Shown: positions 46,213 to 54,792 of the stretch, piece after piece
How positions within the stretch are numbered: the first letter of the stretch is position 1
Layout: each line of letters starts with the position of its first letter
Assembly (NCBI RefSeq): GCF_018128905.1
Contig: NZ_CP063808.1
Span: forward strand, 2,170,001-2,234,000
DNA length: 64,000 nt
Source of the DNA: Streptomyces sp. A2-16
GTDB taxonomy: Bacteria > Actinomycetota > Actinomycetes > Streptomycetales > Streptomycetaceae
Direction of reading: 5' to 3'
The notes under the pieces: generated by a model
Seen by the model: the letters and a program-made list of their open reading frames with translations, nothing else
What the model was told of the DNA's origin: nothing
Database searches by the model: none
Program-made: the position numbers and the translations under genes

Positions 46213-47360
46213 CGGAGAACGCCTGGACCCGCTGGCCCTCCCGAGAGGCACTCAAGCGCGAGGCGGCCACGCGTCCCCGGCGAGTGCTCGGCTGGGTCAC
46301 GAGGTCGCTGGTGCTCGCCATGCTCCTCTGGGGCGCCTTCAACAGCACTCATGTACGCGGTTGGAGCGTGCTGGGCGCAGTGGCGGCGATCCTCCTGTCC
46401 GCAGTCGTCGCCTGGGCGCTCTTCCGCACCACGCTGGCGCACCGGCTCTGGCCCTCCATGGCGCTCTACGGCGTCCTCCTGGCGATCGCGGTCGCCGCCC
46501 AGGTCGCCGACTTCGGGGCCGTTGCCCTCGTCCTGTGGTGCGGCTGCGCCATCACCGCTCTGGAGCGGCTGCCCATCGCCGCCGCCCTGCCCGTGACCGT
46601 GGTGGCCCTCGCCCTCTACGCGGCTGTCAACGACGACGTGTGGCTGACCACCCTGGCCACGACGGCGGGACTCGCCCTGGCCGGCTATGTCCTGCGGCTG
46701 GACGCCGAGGCCCGCGGCAACGCGCAACGCCTGCTCAACCAGGAGCGGGCCGCGAGGGTGGCCGAGGCGGAGTCGGCGGCCCTCGCGGAGCGCGCCCGTA
46801 TCGCTCGGGAGATCCACGATGTGCTGGCCCACAGTCTCTCGGCCCAGCTCGTGCACCTGGAGGCAGCCCGGTTGCTCATCGAACGGGGCGCGGGGCGGGA
46901 CCAGATCCTCGAACGGGTGGTGGCGGCGCGAGGCATGGCCCGCGACGGTCTCGCGGAGACCCGGCAGGCGCTGTCGGCTCTGCGCGGGGACATGACACCG
47001 CTGGAGGAGTTCCTGACTCAGCTCGTCGGGACGGCCGACGGAGCCGAGGCCACCGTTTCGGGTGAGCGCAGAGCGCTGTCGGCCGAGGCGTCGCAGGCCG
47101 TGCGCAGGGTCGCTCAAGAGGCCCTGACCAACGTCCGCAAGCACGCGCCGGGGGCCAAGGTCCGGATGCGGTTGGAGTACGGCGAGGACCAGGTGATGCT
47201 GGTCGTGCGGGACTCGGGAGGTTCGCCGGGTGAACTCACCGCCTCCGGGGGCGGGTACGGTCTGCTGGGGATGCGGGAGCGCGCCGAGCTCCTGGGCGGT
47301 TCGCTGGACGCCGGGCCGGACGACGAAGGGTTCGTGGTGACGTTGAAGGTGCCGGTATGA
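46209..47360 (+). CDS. NarL-partner sensor histidine kinase (HisKA_3)
   Basis: 383-aa kinase. The N-terminal 165 residues contain about five membrane helices with very short loops, so it probably senses a membrane or intramembrane signal. The phospho-acceptor is in REIHDVLAHSLSAQL (His about residue 203), then the HATPase_c domain with the N-box AQEALTNVRKHA and the G-box GGYGLLGMRERAELLGG. It overlaps its upstream membrane gene (GTGA) and its downstream regulator (ATGA), so the three are a tight operon. The signal is unknown. Confidence 0.93.
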   Translation: MTENAWTRWPSREALKREAATRPRRVLGWVTRSLVLAMLLWGAFNSTHVRGWSVLGAVAAILLSAVVAWALFRTTLAHRLWPSMALYGVLLAIAVAAQVADFGAVALVLWCGCAITALERLPIAAALPVTVVALALYAAVNDDVWLTTLATTAGLALAGYVLRLDAEARGNAQRLLNQERAARVAEAESAALAERARIAREIHDVLAHSLSAQLVHLEAARLLIERGAGRDQILERVVAARGMARDGLAETRQALSALRGDMTPLEEFLTQLVGTADGAEATVSGERRALSAEASQAVRRVAQEALTNVRKHAPGAKVRMRLEYGEDQVMLVVRDSGGSPGELTASGGGYGLLGMRERAELLGGSLDAGPDDEGFVVTLKVPV

Positions 47361-48049
47361 CGGAGGGAGCACAGGCGAAGCCCGCGCGTGTGGTGGTCGC
47401 GGACGACCAGACCGTGGTGCGCGAAGGCATCGTGATGCTGCTCGGTCTGCTGCCGGGGATCGAGGTCGTGGGCGCGGCCGGGGACGGTCACGAGGCGGTG
47501 GAGCTCGTCGCCGAACTCGCCCCGGACGTGGTGCTCATGGATCTGCGCATGCCCCGCTGCGACGGCGTGGAGGCGACCCGGCGGATCCGGGCCGAATACC
47601 CGGGGACGCAGGTCGTGGTGCTGACGACGTTCGGGGACGACGAGTCGTTGTTCCCGGCGCTCAGGGCAGGGGCGCGGGGTTACCTCACCAAGGACGCGGG
47701 GGGTGACGAGATCGTGCGGGCGGTGCACAGCGTGCTCTCCGGGGATGCCGGACTGTCACCGAGCATCCAGCGGCGGCTGCTGGAGCGACTGTCCGACCCC
47801 GAACCGCCGCAACCGCTGCCGACGGAGGCGCCCGACGGGCTCACCGCCCGGGAGGTCGAGGTGCTGGCGCTGATCGCCGAGGGACTGAGCAATCAGGAGA
47901 TCGCCCGCGAACTGCACGTCTCGACCGCCACGGTGAAGACACACATCAACAACCTCTTCGCCAAGACGGGCATCAAGGACCGTGCGCAGGCGGTGCGTTA
48001 CGCCTATGCGAAGGGGCTTGTACGGCCACCGATGGGAGGAATCACCTGA
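47357..48049 (+). CDS. NarL/FixJ-family response regulator
   Basis: 230-aa regulator. The receiver domain has the acidic pair ADDQ, phospho-Asp about residue 62 in LMDLRMP, and the LTTF and LTKDAGG switch residues. It is followed by a LuxR-type HTH (LTAREVEVLALIAEGLSNQEIARELHVSTATVKTHINNLFAKTG). Coupled by an ATGA overlap to its cognate kinase. The adjacent downstream genes encode a DUF485/ActP-type transporter, a plausible target. Confidence 0.94.
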   Translation: MTEGAQAKPARVVVADDQTVVREGIVMLLGLLPGIEVVGAAGDGHEAVELVAELAPDVVLMDLRMPRCDGVEATRRIRAEYPGTQVVVLTTFGDDESLFPALRAGARGYLTKDAGGDEIVRAVHSVLSGDAGLSPSIQRRLLERLSDPEPPQPLPTEAPDGLTAREVEVLALIAEGLSNQEIARELHVSTATVKTHINNLFAKTGIKDRAQAVRYAYAKGLVRPPMGGIT

Positions 48050-48109
48050 TGGGGTGAAGAGCGTCAGGAAGAAGAGTCGGGGATCTTCCCGTTCTGTCCA
48101 TCCTTGGGC

Positions 48110-48670
48110 ATGCAGTCAAGCAACGCTCGTCCCCGCGGAAGCGGGGGTGACGCCGAGAGTTCGGCCGAGAACCCCGACGGCCACGAGGTGGCCCGCGCCG
48201 ACGCGTCCGCCGGGGTGCGCTACGACGACCCCTGGTATGACGCGCTTGCCTCCGGCTGGGGTGAGACGGGCGGTGACGGCACACCCGGGGCGCCGGTCGC
48301 GTCCGCGCGCGCGGAGCGCGAGGTCCGGGCCGCGGCGGCGGCCGACGTCTACCTCGAGGTGCAGCGCAGCGCTGCCTTTCGGGAGGTGCGCAGCAGGTAC
48401 CGGCGGTTCGTGGTACCGGCGGGCATCGGTTTCTTCGCCTGGTACGTGGCCTATGTCGTGACGGCGACGAGCGCGCCGGGGCTGATGGCGCGGCCGGTGG
48501 CCGGCGCGGTGAACGTGGCGATGCTCGCGGGACTCGGGCAGTTCCTCACCACCTTCCTGCTGACCTGGGCGTACGCCCGGCACGCGAGGCTGCGCAGGGA
48601 CCGGGCGGCGCTCGAACTGCGGTGGGACACGCAGGAACTGACGCGCACAGCACGGGGCGGTGTGTCGTGA
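48110..48670 (+). CDS. DUF485 membrane protein (YjcH-like)
   Basis: About 186-aa protein. An 85-residue hydrophilic N-terminus is followed by a DUF485 domain with two transmembrane helices (VVPAGIGFFAWYVAYVVTAT and VNVAMLAGLGQFLTTFLLTWAYARHAR). DUF485 proteins accompany ActP-type acetate symporters. No convincing ribosome site is seen; the ATG at 48110 is provisional, and a TTG 6 bases earlier is open too. It overlaps the symporter gene start (GTGA), so translation is coupled. Confidence 0.88.
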   Translation: MQSSNARPRGSGGDAESSAENPDGHEVARADASAGVRYDDPWYDALASGWGETGGDGTPGAPVASARAEREVRAAAAADVYLEVQRSAAFREVRSRYRRFVVPAGIGFFAWYVAYVVTATSAPGLMARPVAGAVNVAMLAGLGQFLTTFLLTWAYARHARLRRDRAALELRWDTQELTRTARGGVS

Positions 48671-50259
48671 CGGGGGACCATCAGACTCTGGCGCTGCTGC
48701 TGTTCAGCGCGTTCGTCGCGGTCACGCTGGGGATCACGACATGGGTGAGCCGCCACCGGCATGGTTCGGCGGAGGAGTTCTACGCGGGCGGCCGACTGTT
48801 CTCGCCGATGGAGAATGGTTTTGCCATCGCGGGCGACTACATGTCGGCAGCGTCCTTCCTCGGTATCTCCGGGCTCATCGCGCTCTTCGGCTACGACGGG
48901 ATGCTCTACTCGGTGGGCTTCCTCGTGGCCTGGCTGGTGGTGCTGTTCCTCGTCGCCGAACTGGTGCGCAACTGCGGGCGGTTCACGCTCGCCGACGTGG
49001 TCGCCGCGCGGATGAGTGAGCGGCCGGTGCGGATCGCGGCGGGCACCTCCTCCGTGACCGTGTCCGTCCTCTATCTGGTGGCGCAGATGGTGGGCGCGGG
49101 CAGCTTGGTTGCTCTGCTGCTCGGGGGCACCAGCGAGGCGGCACAGTCCTGGACGGTCATCGCCGTCGGGGCGCTCATGGTGATCTATGTGTCCCTGGGA
49201 GGGATGCGGGCGACCACCTGGATCCAGATCGTCAAGGCGGTCCTGCTGCTCGGCGGGACCATCGTGCTGACCGTGCTCGTGCTGGTGCGGTTCCACGGCG
49301 ACTTCGACCAGTTGCTGCTCACCGCGGCGGAGCGCAGCGGTCACGGCGAGTCCTTCCTGGCGCCCGGCCTCAAGTACGGCGGGGACTGGACCGCGCGCCT
49401 GGACTTCATCAGCCTGGGACTCGCGCTCGTGCTCGGAACGGCAGGGCTGCCGCACATCCTGTCCCGCTTCTACACCGTGCCCACGGCACGCGCCGCACGG
49501 CGTTCGGTGGTCTGGTCGATCGGGCTCATCGGCGGCTTCTACCTGATGACGATCGTCCTCGGGTTCGGTGCCGCGGCGATCGTGGGACCGGAGACGGTCC
49601 GGGGATCGAACGCAGCGGGGAACACCGCTGTCCCTCTTTTGGCCCTTGACCTGGGCGGCGGAGCCGACTCCACGGGAGGAACGGTTCTGTTCGCGGTCGT
49701 CGCCGCCGTCGCCTTCGCCACGATCCTCGCCGTGGTCGCCGGCATCACGCTCGCCTCCTCGGCCTCGGTGGCCCACGACCTGTACGCTTCACTGCGACGC
49801 CGACGGGCCAAGCCGCACAGCGAGGTGGCCGTGGCCAGGACCGCGGCGGTCGGGATCGGTGTGATCGCGATCGCCCTCGGCCTGCTGGCCCGCGACCTCA
49901 ACGTCGCGTTCCTGGTGGGCCTCGCCTTCGCCGTCGCCGCGTCCGCCAATCTGCCGGTGCTGCTCTACTCGCTGTTCTGGCCCGGGTTCACCACCCGGGG
50001 CGCCGTCTGGTCCGTCTACGGCGGTCTGATCCCGGCCGTGGCTCTGGTGCTGCTGTCACCCGTGGTGTCCGGCAGCCCCGAATCGCTCTTCCCCGGCGTC
50101 GACTTCCAGTACTTCCCGCTGCAGAACCCCGGCCTGGTCTCCATCCCGCTGGGCTTCGTCGCGGGCTGGCTCGGCACGGTCACCTCTGCGGAGATCGCCG
50201 ACGAGGCCAAGCACGCGGAGACCGAGGTGCGGTCACTCACGGGGGCGGGGGCCGTGTAG
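48667..50259 (+). CDS. sodium:solute symporter, ActP-like (acetate/monocarboxylate)
   Basis: 530-aa SSS-family transporter with about 13 transmembrane helices. Signatures: EEFYAGGRLFSPMENGFAIAGDYMSAASFLGISG near the N-terminus and GTAGLPHILSRFYTVPTARAARRS, both ActP-like. Coupled by GTGA to a DUF485 partner, the same pair as yjcH-actP. It probably takes up acetate or another small monocarboxylate. The neighbouring two-component system and citrate synthase genes suggest a carbon-acid theme for this segment, which is inference. Confidence 0.94.
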   Translation: MTGDHQTLALLLFSAFVAVTLGITTWVSRHRHGSAEEFYAGGRLFSPMENGFAIAGDYMSAASFLGISGLIALFGYDGMLYSVGFLVAWLVVLFLVAELVRNCGRFTLADVVAARMSERPVRIAAGTSSVTVSVLYLVAQMVGAGSLVALLLGGTSEAAQSWTVIAVGALMVIYVSLGGMRATTWIQIVKAVLLLGGTIVLTVLVLVRFHGDFDQLLLTAAERSGHGESFLAPGLKYGGDWTARLDFISLGLALVLGTAGLPHILSRFYTVPTARAARRSVVWSIGLIGGFYLMTIVLGFGAAAIVGPETVRGSNAAGNTAVPLLALDLGGGADSTGGTVLFAVVAAVAFATILAVVAGITLASSASVAHDLYASLRRRRAKPHSEVAVARTAAVGIGVIAIALGLLARDLNVAFLVGLAFAVAASANLPVLLYSLFWPGFTTRGAVWSVYGGLIPAVALVLLSPVVSGSPESLFPGVDFQYFPLQNPGLVSIPLGFVAGWLGTVTSAEIADEAKHAETEVRSLTGAGAV

Positions 50260-50290
50260 GGGCGGCGCGTGCGACATGGCGGCGCCCTCG

Positions 50291-50390
50291 TCGTCGTACG
50301 GCGACTGTCTTGGCCCGACGGCGACCGTCTTCGTCGTACGGCTGCCGTTCGCGGCGTACGGGCAGCCGTCTGCGGTGTACGACGTCTGCA
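50291..50390. repeat. five-unit 20-bp tandem repeat
   Basis: Exactly five consecutive 20-bp units starting at 50291, 50311, 50331, 50351 and 50371; consensus TCGTCGTACGGCGACCGTCT with 60-85% identity between units. It lies in the spacer between convergent symporter and response-regulator genes. Confidence 0.85.
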
Positions 50391-50414
50391 GGTGGCGCCT
50401 CTCGCCGCGTACGG

Positions 50415-51107
50415 CTATGGCGCCACCCACGCGTACCGGTGTTCCGGGCGCCCCGTGTCGCCGTATCGGAGGGACAGGCGGAGGCGGCCGGCCTGTTCGA
50501 GGTGGCGGAGGTAGCGCTGGGCGGTGGAGCGGCTCAGGCCCGTCTCGGCGGCGACCTCGTGGGCCGACAGCGGGTGGTCGGCGTGGTGCAGGACGTGGCA
50601 GATGAGGTCCGTCGTCGGCTCCGAGTGGCCGCTGGGCAGTCCGGGGGAGGCGGGAGCCGGTGTGGTGCGCAGGGCGCCGAAGATCCGGTCGACCTGTTCC
50701 TGGCCGGCGACGCCACGGCCCCCGACCCGGTCGACGGTGCGGCGCAGGGCGGCGTAGGAGTCCAGGCGGGTGCGCAGGGCAGCGAAGGTGAAGGGCTTGA
50801 CGAGGTAGTGGAGGGCGCCCAGGCGCATCGCGGTCTGGACGGTCGTCACATCGCCGGCTGCCGTGATCATGATGACGTCGGTGCCGTGGCCCTGTTCGCG
50901 CATGCGGTGGACGAGTTCGAGGCCCGTCTGGTCGGGCAGGTAGTGGTCGAGCAGGACCAGGTCGATGGTCCCGCGCTGCACGCTGGCGAGCGCCTGGGCG
51001 GCGCTGTGCGCGCGGGCGGCCACCCGGAAGCCGGGAACCTTTCCCACGTACTTGGCATTGATCTCGGCGACACGGAAGTCGTCGTCCACGACCAGGACGT
51101 CAATCAT
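50415..51107 (-). CDS. CitB/DpiA-type response regulator (orphan)
   Basis: 230-aa regulator. The receiver has VVDDD, phospho-Asp about residue 54 in LLDHYLPDQTG, and YLVKPF; the C-terminal HTH (LSAHEVAAETGLSRSTAQRYLRHLEQAG) is of the CitB/DctR class. The start MIDVLVVDDD has an AGAGG site. No kinase gene is adjacent. It is about 60% identical by eye to the response regulator at the other end of the ABC importer, down to the closing GRPEHRY motif, so it is a paralogue that may share the CitA/DcuS-type kinase encoded 4 kb away or have a distant partner. Confidence 0.92.
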   Translation of the reverse strand: MIDVLVVDDDFRVAEINAKYVGKVPGFRVAARAHSAAQALASVQRGTIDLVLLDHYLPDQTGLELVHRMREQGHGTDVIMITAAGDVTTVQTAMRLGALHYLVKPFTFAALRTRLDSYAALRRTVDRVGGRGVAGQEQVDRIFGALRTTPAPASPGLPSGHSEPTTDLICHVLHHADHPLSAHEVAAETGLSRSTAQRYLRHLEQAGRLRLSLRYGDTGRPEHRYAWVAP

Positions 51108-51254
51108 CGGGCCTCTTTCCCTCAAGGCCTGGCGGGCGTAACGCCCGTGTTTCGGCTTCGCTGTTGTAGCGCGCGCAAAACGAGCACAACAGGCCGTTGC
51201 AAGCAAAAGAACGGCATGTGCCCAGAAGACTGATGCCGTGGCGCAGGCCACATC

Positions 51255-51260
51255 TACCGT
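51255..51260 (+). promoter_or_regulatory. -10 element TACCGT, leaderless-type, ABC importer operon
   Basis: TANNNT hexamer ending 8 bases before the ATG of the ATPase gene, with no Shine-Dalgarno sequence. Confidence 0.45.
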
Positions 51261-51268
51261 CCCCGGCC

Positions 51269-52084
51269 ATGAGCGCAGACACCAGCCCCGCCATCGAGTT
51301 GCGGGGCGCGAGCAAGACATTCCGGACCCCGTCGGGGGGTCTGCACACGGCCGTCAGGGGACTTGATCTCACGGTGGGGCGTGGGGAGTTCGTGGCGGTC
51401 GTCGGTCCCACGGGCTGTGGCAAGTCGACGACGTTGACGCTGGTCAGCGGGTTGGAGGAGCCGTCCGAGGGGGAGGTTCTGGTCGTCGGGGAGCCGGTCA
51501 GGGGAGTCGGCGACAAGGTCGGTTTCGTCTTTCAGCAGGACGCCACCTTCCCCTGGCGCACCGTCCTGTCCAATGTCATGGCCGGCCCCCGCTTCCGCGG
51601 TGTGCCCAAGGCGGAGGCCCGGCAGCAGGCGCGGGAGTGGCTCGCCCGGGTCGGCCTCGCGGCTTTCGAGGACCGCTACCCCCATCAGCTCTCCGGTGGC
51701 CAGCGCAAGCGGGTCGCACTCGCCGCGACCTTCGTCAACGATCCCGAGATCCTGCTCATGGACGAGCCGTTCTCCGCGCTCGACGTGCAGACCCGGGCCC
51801 TGATGTCCGACGAGCTCCTCGAACTGTGGGAGGGCACGGGCGCCTCCGTCGTCTTCGTCACCCACGATCTGGAGGAGTCCATCGCCCTGGCCGACAAGGT
51901 CGTCGTGATGACGGCAGGGCCCGCCACCGTGAAACACGTCTTCGAGATCGACCTGCCGCGGCCGCGCAAGGTCGAGGCGGTGCGCCTGGAACCGCGGTTC
52001 ATCGAGATCTACCGCGAGATCTGGGAGTCCCTCGGCGAAGAGGTCCGCATCACCCGCGAGAGGGGTGCCGCCCATGTCGCCTGA
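51269..52084 (+). CDS. NitT/TauT-family ABC transporter ATPase
   Basis: 271-aa importer ATPase. Walker A VVGPTGCGKSTT (about residues 43-54), Q-loop FVFQQDATFPWRTVLSNV (the DxLLPW-like element is typical of nitrate/taurine/riboflavin-precursor importers), signature LSGGQRKRVALA, Walker B ILLMDEPFSALD and H-loop VTHDLEE. It overlaps the permease start by 11 bases and forms an operon of ATPase, permease and binding protein. The operon is bracketed by two similar response regulators that probably control it. Confidence 0.93.
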   Translation: MSADTSPAIELRGASKTFRTPSGGLHTAVRGLDLTVGRGEFVAVVGPTGCGKSTTLTLVSGLEEPSEGEVLVVGEPVRGVGDKVGFVFQQDATFPWRTVLSNVMAGPRFRGVPKAEARQQAREWLARVGLAAFEDRYPHQLSGGQRKRVALAATFVNDPEILLMDEPFSALDVQTRALMSDELLELWEGTGASVVFVTHDLEESIALADKVVVMTAGPATVKHVFEIDLPRPRKVEAVRLEPRFIEIYREIWESLGEEVRITRERGAAHVA

Positions 52085-52952
52085 CGTCCTGCCCGAAGCC
52101 CAGGTGGCGCCCGCCCCGAGCGAGTCCGGCGCCAAGACCGACCGCGCGTACTCACGCGCGCGTGCCGCCCGCAGACGCCGGATCGTCGTCGCCGCGTCCC
52201 GGGTGCTGCTGCTGGTGGTGGTCCTCGGTCTGTGGGAGGTCCTCTCCCGGGCCGAGGTCATCGATCCCTTCAACTTCTCCATGCCCTCGAAGATCTGGGA
52301 CCAGATCTGGACCTGGGTGACGCACGGGACTGCACTCGGGTCCCTGGGCGAACAGATCTGGTACACGCTGTACGAGGCGCTGCTCGGCTGGATCGTCGGT
52401 GTGGTGGCCGGCGTGGTCTTCGGTATTGCGTTGGGGCGGATCACCTTGCTTGCCGACGTCCTTGGTCCATACATCAAGGTGCTCAACTCGATCCCGAGGA
52501 TTGTCCTTGCACCCATCTTCGTGATCTGGTTCGGACTCGGACCGGCCTCCAAGGTGGCCTCCGCCGTGGTCCTGGTCTTCTTCCCGGTCTTCTTCAACGC
52601 CTTCCAGGGCGCCCGCGAGGTCGACCGCAACCTGGTCGCCAACGCCCGCATCCTCGGCGCGAGCGACCGCAGGGTGACGCTTCAGGTCGTCATCCCGTCC
52701 GCGACCTCCTGGATCTTCACCAGCCTGCACGTCAGCTTCGGCTTCGCCCTCATCGGCGCGATCGTCGGCGAGTACATCGGCGCGACCAAGGGCATCGGCC
52801 TGCTCGTCGCGCAGTCGCAGGGCACCTTCAACGCGGCCGGTGTGTATGCCGCGATGGTCATCCTCGCCGTCGTCGCACTCCTCGCCGAAGGGCTGCTCAC
52901 CTTCGCCGAGCGCCGCATCTTCCGCTGGAAGCCGGCGAGTTCCGACAGCTGA
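52074..52952 (+). CDS. NitT/TauT-family ABC transporter permease
   Basis: 292-aa inner-membrane subunit with six transmembrane helices. The EAA-like cytoplasmic loop that contacts the ATPase reads VANARILGASDRRVTLQVVIPSATSWIFTSL. The N-terminal 40 residues are hydrophilic with an RAARRRR patch. The ATG at 52074 has GAGAGG upstream at suitable spacing; a GTG 9 bases earlier is too close. It overlaps the ATPase gene, so translation is coupled. Confidence 0.93.
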   Translation: MSPDVLPEAQVAPAPSESGAKTDRAYSRARAARRRRIVVAASRVLLLVVVLGLWEVLSRAEVIDPFNFSMPSKIWDQIWTWVTHGTALGSLGEQIWYTLYEALLGWIVGVVAGVVFGIALGRITLLADVLGPYIKVLNSIPRIVLAPIFVIWFGLGPASKVASAVVLVFFPVFFNAFQGAREVDRNLVANARILGASDRRVTLQVVIPSATSWIFTSLHVSFGFALIGAIVGEYIGATKGIGLLVAQSQGTFNAAGVYAAMVILAVVALLAEGLLTFAERRIFRWKPASSDS

Positions 52953-53022
52953 GCCCGCGCGACAACTGCCCCCTCCCCGCTTCAGCCCTTCCCGCACCGC
53001 CCCTCACAAGGACGTGAACCCC

Positions 53023-54096
53023 ATGCGCAAGACCGCCAGATACACCTCCCTGGCTGCCGTCGGCCTGCTCGCCCTCTCCTCGCTCACCGCCTGTGCGAAC
53101 GACGCCTCCAGCACGGCCTCCGCCGGCTCCGACAGCAAGGGCGACGGCAAGGGAACCAAGGTCAAGATCATGGTCGGTGGCCTCGACAAGGTCATCTACC
53201 TGCCCGCGATGCTGACCCAGCGGCTCGGCTACTTCGACGCCGAGGGACTCGACGTGGAACTGCTGAGCGAGCCCGCCGGCGTCCAGGCCGAGACCGCGCT
53301 CGTCTCCGGCCAGGTCCAGGGCGCCGTCGGCTTCTACGACCACACACTCGACCTGCAGGTCAAGGGCAAGGACGTGGAGTCGGTCGTGCAGTTCTCGCAC
53401 GCGCCCGGCGAGGTGGAGATCGTGTCGAACAAGGCGGCGGGCGACATCACCTCGCCCAAGGACTTCAAGGGCAAGAAGCTCGGTGTCACGGGCCTCGGCT
53501 CCTCGACCGACTTCCTGACCAAGTACCTCGCGGTCAAGAACGGCGTGAAGGTCAGCGACTTCACCCCGGTCGCCGTCGGCGCGGGGCCGACCTTCATCTC
53601 GGCGCTCCAGCAGGGGGCCATCGACGGCGGTATGACGACCGACCCGACCGTGGCGACGATCCTGGACAAGAAGGCCGGCAAGATCCTCCTGGACATGCGC
53701 ACGCCCCAGGGCTCGGACGCGGCGCTGGGCGGACCGTATCCCTCGTCAAGCCTGTACATGCAGACGGACTGGGTCAACAGTCACAAGGACACCGTCCAGA
53801 AGTTGGCCAATGCATTCGTCAAGACGCTCAAGTGGATGTCCACCCACAGCGCGACCCAGATCGCCGACAAGATGCCCGCCGACTACTCACAGGGCAACAA
53901 GCTGCTCTACTCGGTGGCCATCAAGAACACGCTGCCGATGTTCACCAAGGACGGCGTGATGCCCAAGGACGGCCCCGAGACCGTCGAGAAGGTCCTCAAG
54001 GCGTTCAACCCCAACATCCAGAACGCCGACGTGGACCTCGACAAGACGTACACGACGGAGTTCGTCGAGAAGGCCGCGCAGAGCACCACCGGCTGA
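53023..54096 (+). CDS. NitT/TauT-type ABC substrate-binding lipoprotein
   Basis: 357-aa SsuA/ThiY-like (NMT1 fold) binding protein. The signal peptide with lipobox LTAC (SLAAVGLLALSSLTACAND) anchors it to the membrane outside the cell. The mature region begins with KVKIMVGGLDKVIYLPAMLTQRLGYFDAEGLDVEL and includes the DFKGKKLGVTGLGSSTDFL hinge region. The ligand cannot be deduced; family members bind taurine, aliphatic sulphonates, nitrate or thiamine precursors. The AAGGA site is 10 bases before the ATG. It converges on the CitB-type regulator with 15 bases between stops. Confidence 0.93.
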   Translation: MRKTARYTSLAAVGLLALSSLTACANDASSTASAGSDSKGDGKGTKVKIMVGGLDKVIYLPAMLTQRLGYFDAEGLDVELLSEPAGVQAETALVSGQVQGAVGFYDHTLDLQVKGKDVESVVQFSHAPGEVEIVSNKAAGDITSPKDFKGKKLGVTGLGSSTDFLTKYLAVKNGVKVSDFTPVAVGAGPTFISALQQGAIDGGMTTDPTVATILDKKAGKILLDMRTPQGSDAALGGPYPSSSLYMQTDWVNSHKDTVQKLANAFVKTLKWMSTHSATQIADKMPADYSQGNKLLYSVAIKNTLPMFTKDGVMPKDGPETVEKVLKAFNPNIQNADVDLDKTYTTEFVEKAAQSTTG

Positions 54097-54111
54097 GCGC
54101 GAGACACCTCC

Positions 54112-54792
54112 TCACGCGCGGGTCGCCCACACGTAACGGTGTTCCGGGCGGCCCGCGTCGCCGTATTTGAGGGTGAGTCTGGCCCGCCCCGTGCGCTCCA
54201 GGAGCTTCAGATAGCGCTGGGCGGTCTGCCGGCTCACCCCGGTGCGGTCGGCGATCTCCTGGGCCGACAGCGGCCCTTCGGCGTTCATCAGGGACCTGCG
54301 GACGAGTTCCACCGTGGTGGGGGAGTGCCCCTTGGGCAGATCGGGCTCCGCCGGCGAGGAGAGGGCACCGAAGATGCGGTCGACCTCGGCCTGCTCCGCC
54401 TCGCCGCCGCCGTCCAGGGTGCGCCGCAGCTCGGCGTACGCCTCCAGCCTGGCCCTGAGGCCCGCGAAGGCGAACGGTTTGACCAGGTACTGCAGCGCGC
54501 CGTGACGCATCGCCGCCTGCACGGTCGTCACGTCCCGCGCGGCCGTCACCATGATCACGTCGGTCTGGTGGCCGCGCCGGCGCATCTCCTGGACGACCGC
54601 CAGGCCCGTCTCGTCGGGCAGGTAGTGGTCCATGAGCACCAGGTCGACCTGGGGCAGCGCTTCCAGCTGCCGCAGTGCCTCCGCCGCGCTGTGCGCCTCC
54701 CCGGCCACGTGGAAGCCGGGGACCTTCTCGACGTAGGCGGCGTTCACGCGCGCCACGCGGGTGTCGTCGTCCACGACCAGGACCTCGATCAT
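54112..54792 (-). CDS. CitB/DpiA-type response regulator
   Basis: 226-aa partner of the upstream kinase. The receiver has VVDDD, phospho-Asp about residue 55 in LMDHYLPDETG, and YLVKPFAF. The HTH (LSAQEIADRTGVSRQTAQRYLKLLERTG) and the end GRPEHRYVW are shared with the paralogue on the far side of the ABC operon. The start overlaps the kinase stop by one base (TGATG) and has a GAGGAGGAG site, so it is translationally coupled to the kinase. Confidence 0.94.
   Translation of the reverse strand: MIEVLVVDDDTRVARVNAAYVEKVPGFHVAGEAHSAAEALRQLEALPQVDLVLMDHYLPDETGLAVVQEMRRRGHQTDVIMVTAARDVTTVQAAMRHGALQYLVKPFAFAGLRARLEAYAELRRTLDGGGEAEQAEVDRIFGALSSPAEPDLPKGHSPTTVELVRRSLMNAEGPLSAQEIADRTGVSRQTAQRYLKLLERTGRARLTLKYGDAGRPEHRYVWATRA

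Noticed and set aside
43021..46251. 1076-codon minus-strand frame antisense to parE
   Set aside because: Shadow of parE; parE has complete GHKL and TOPRIM motifs.
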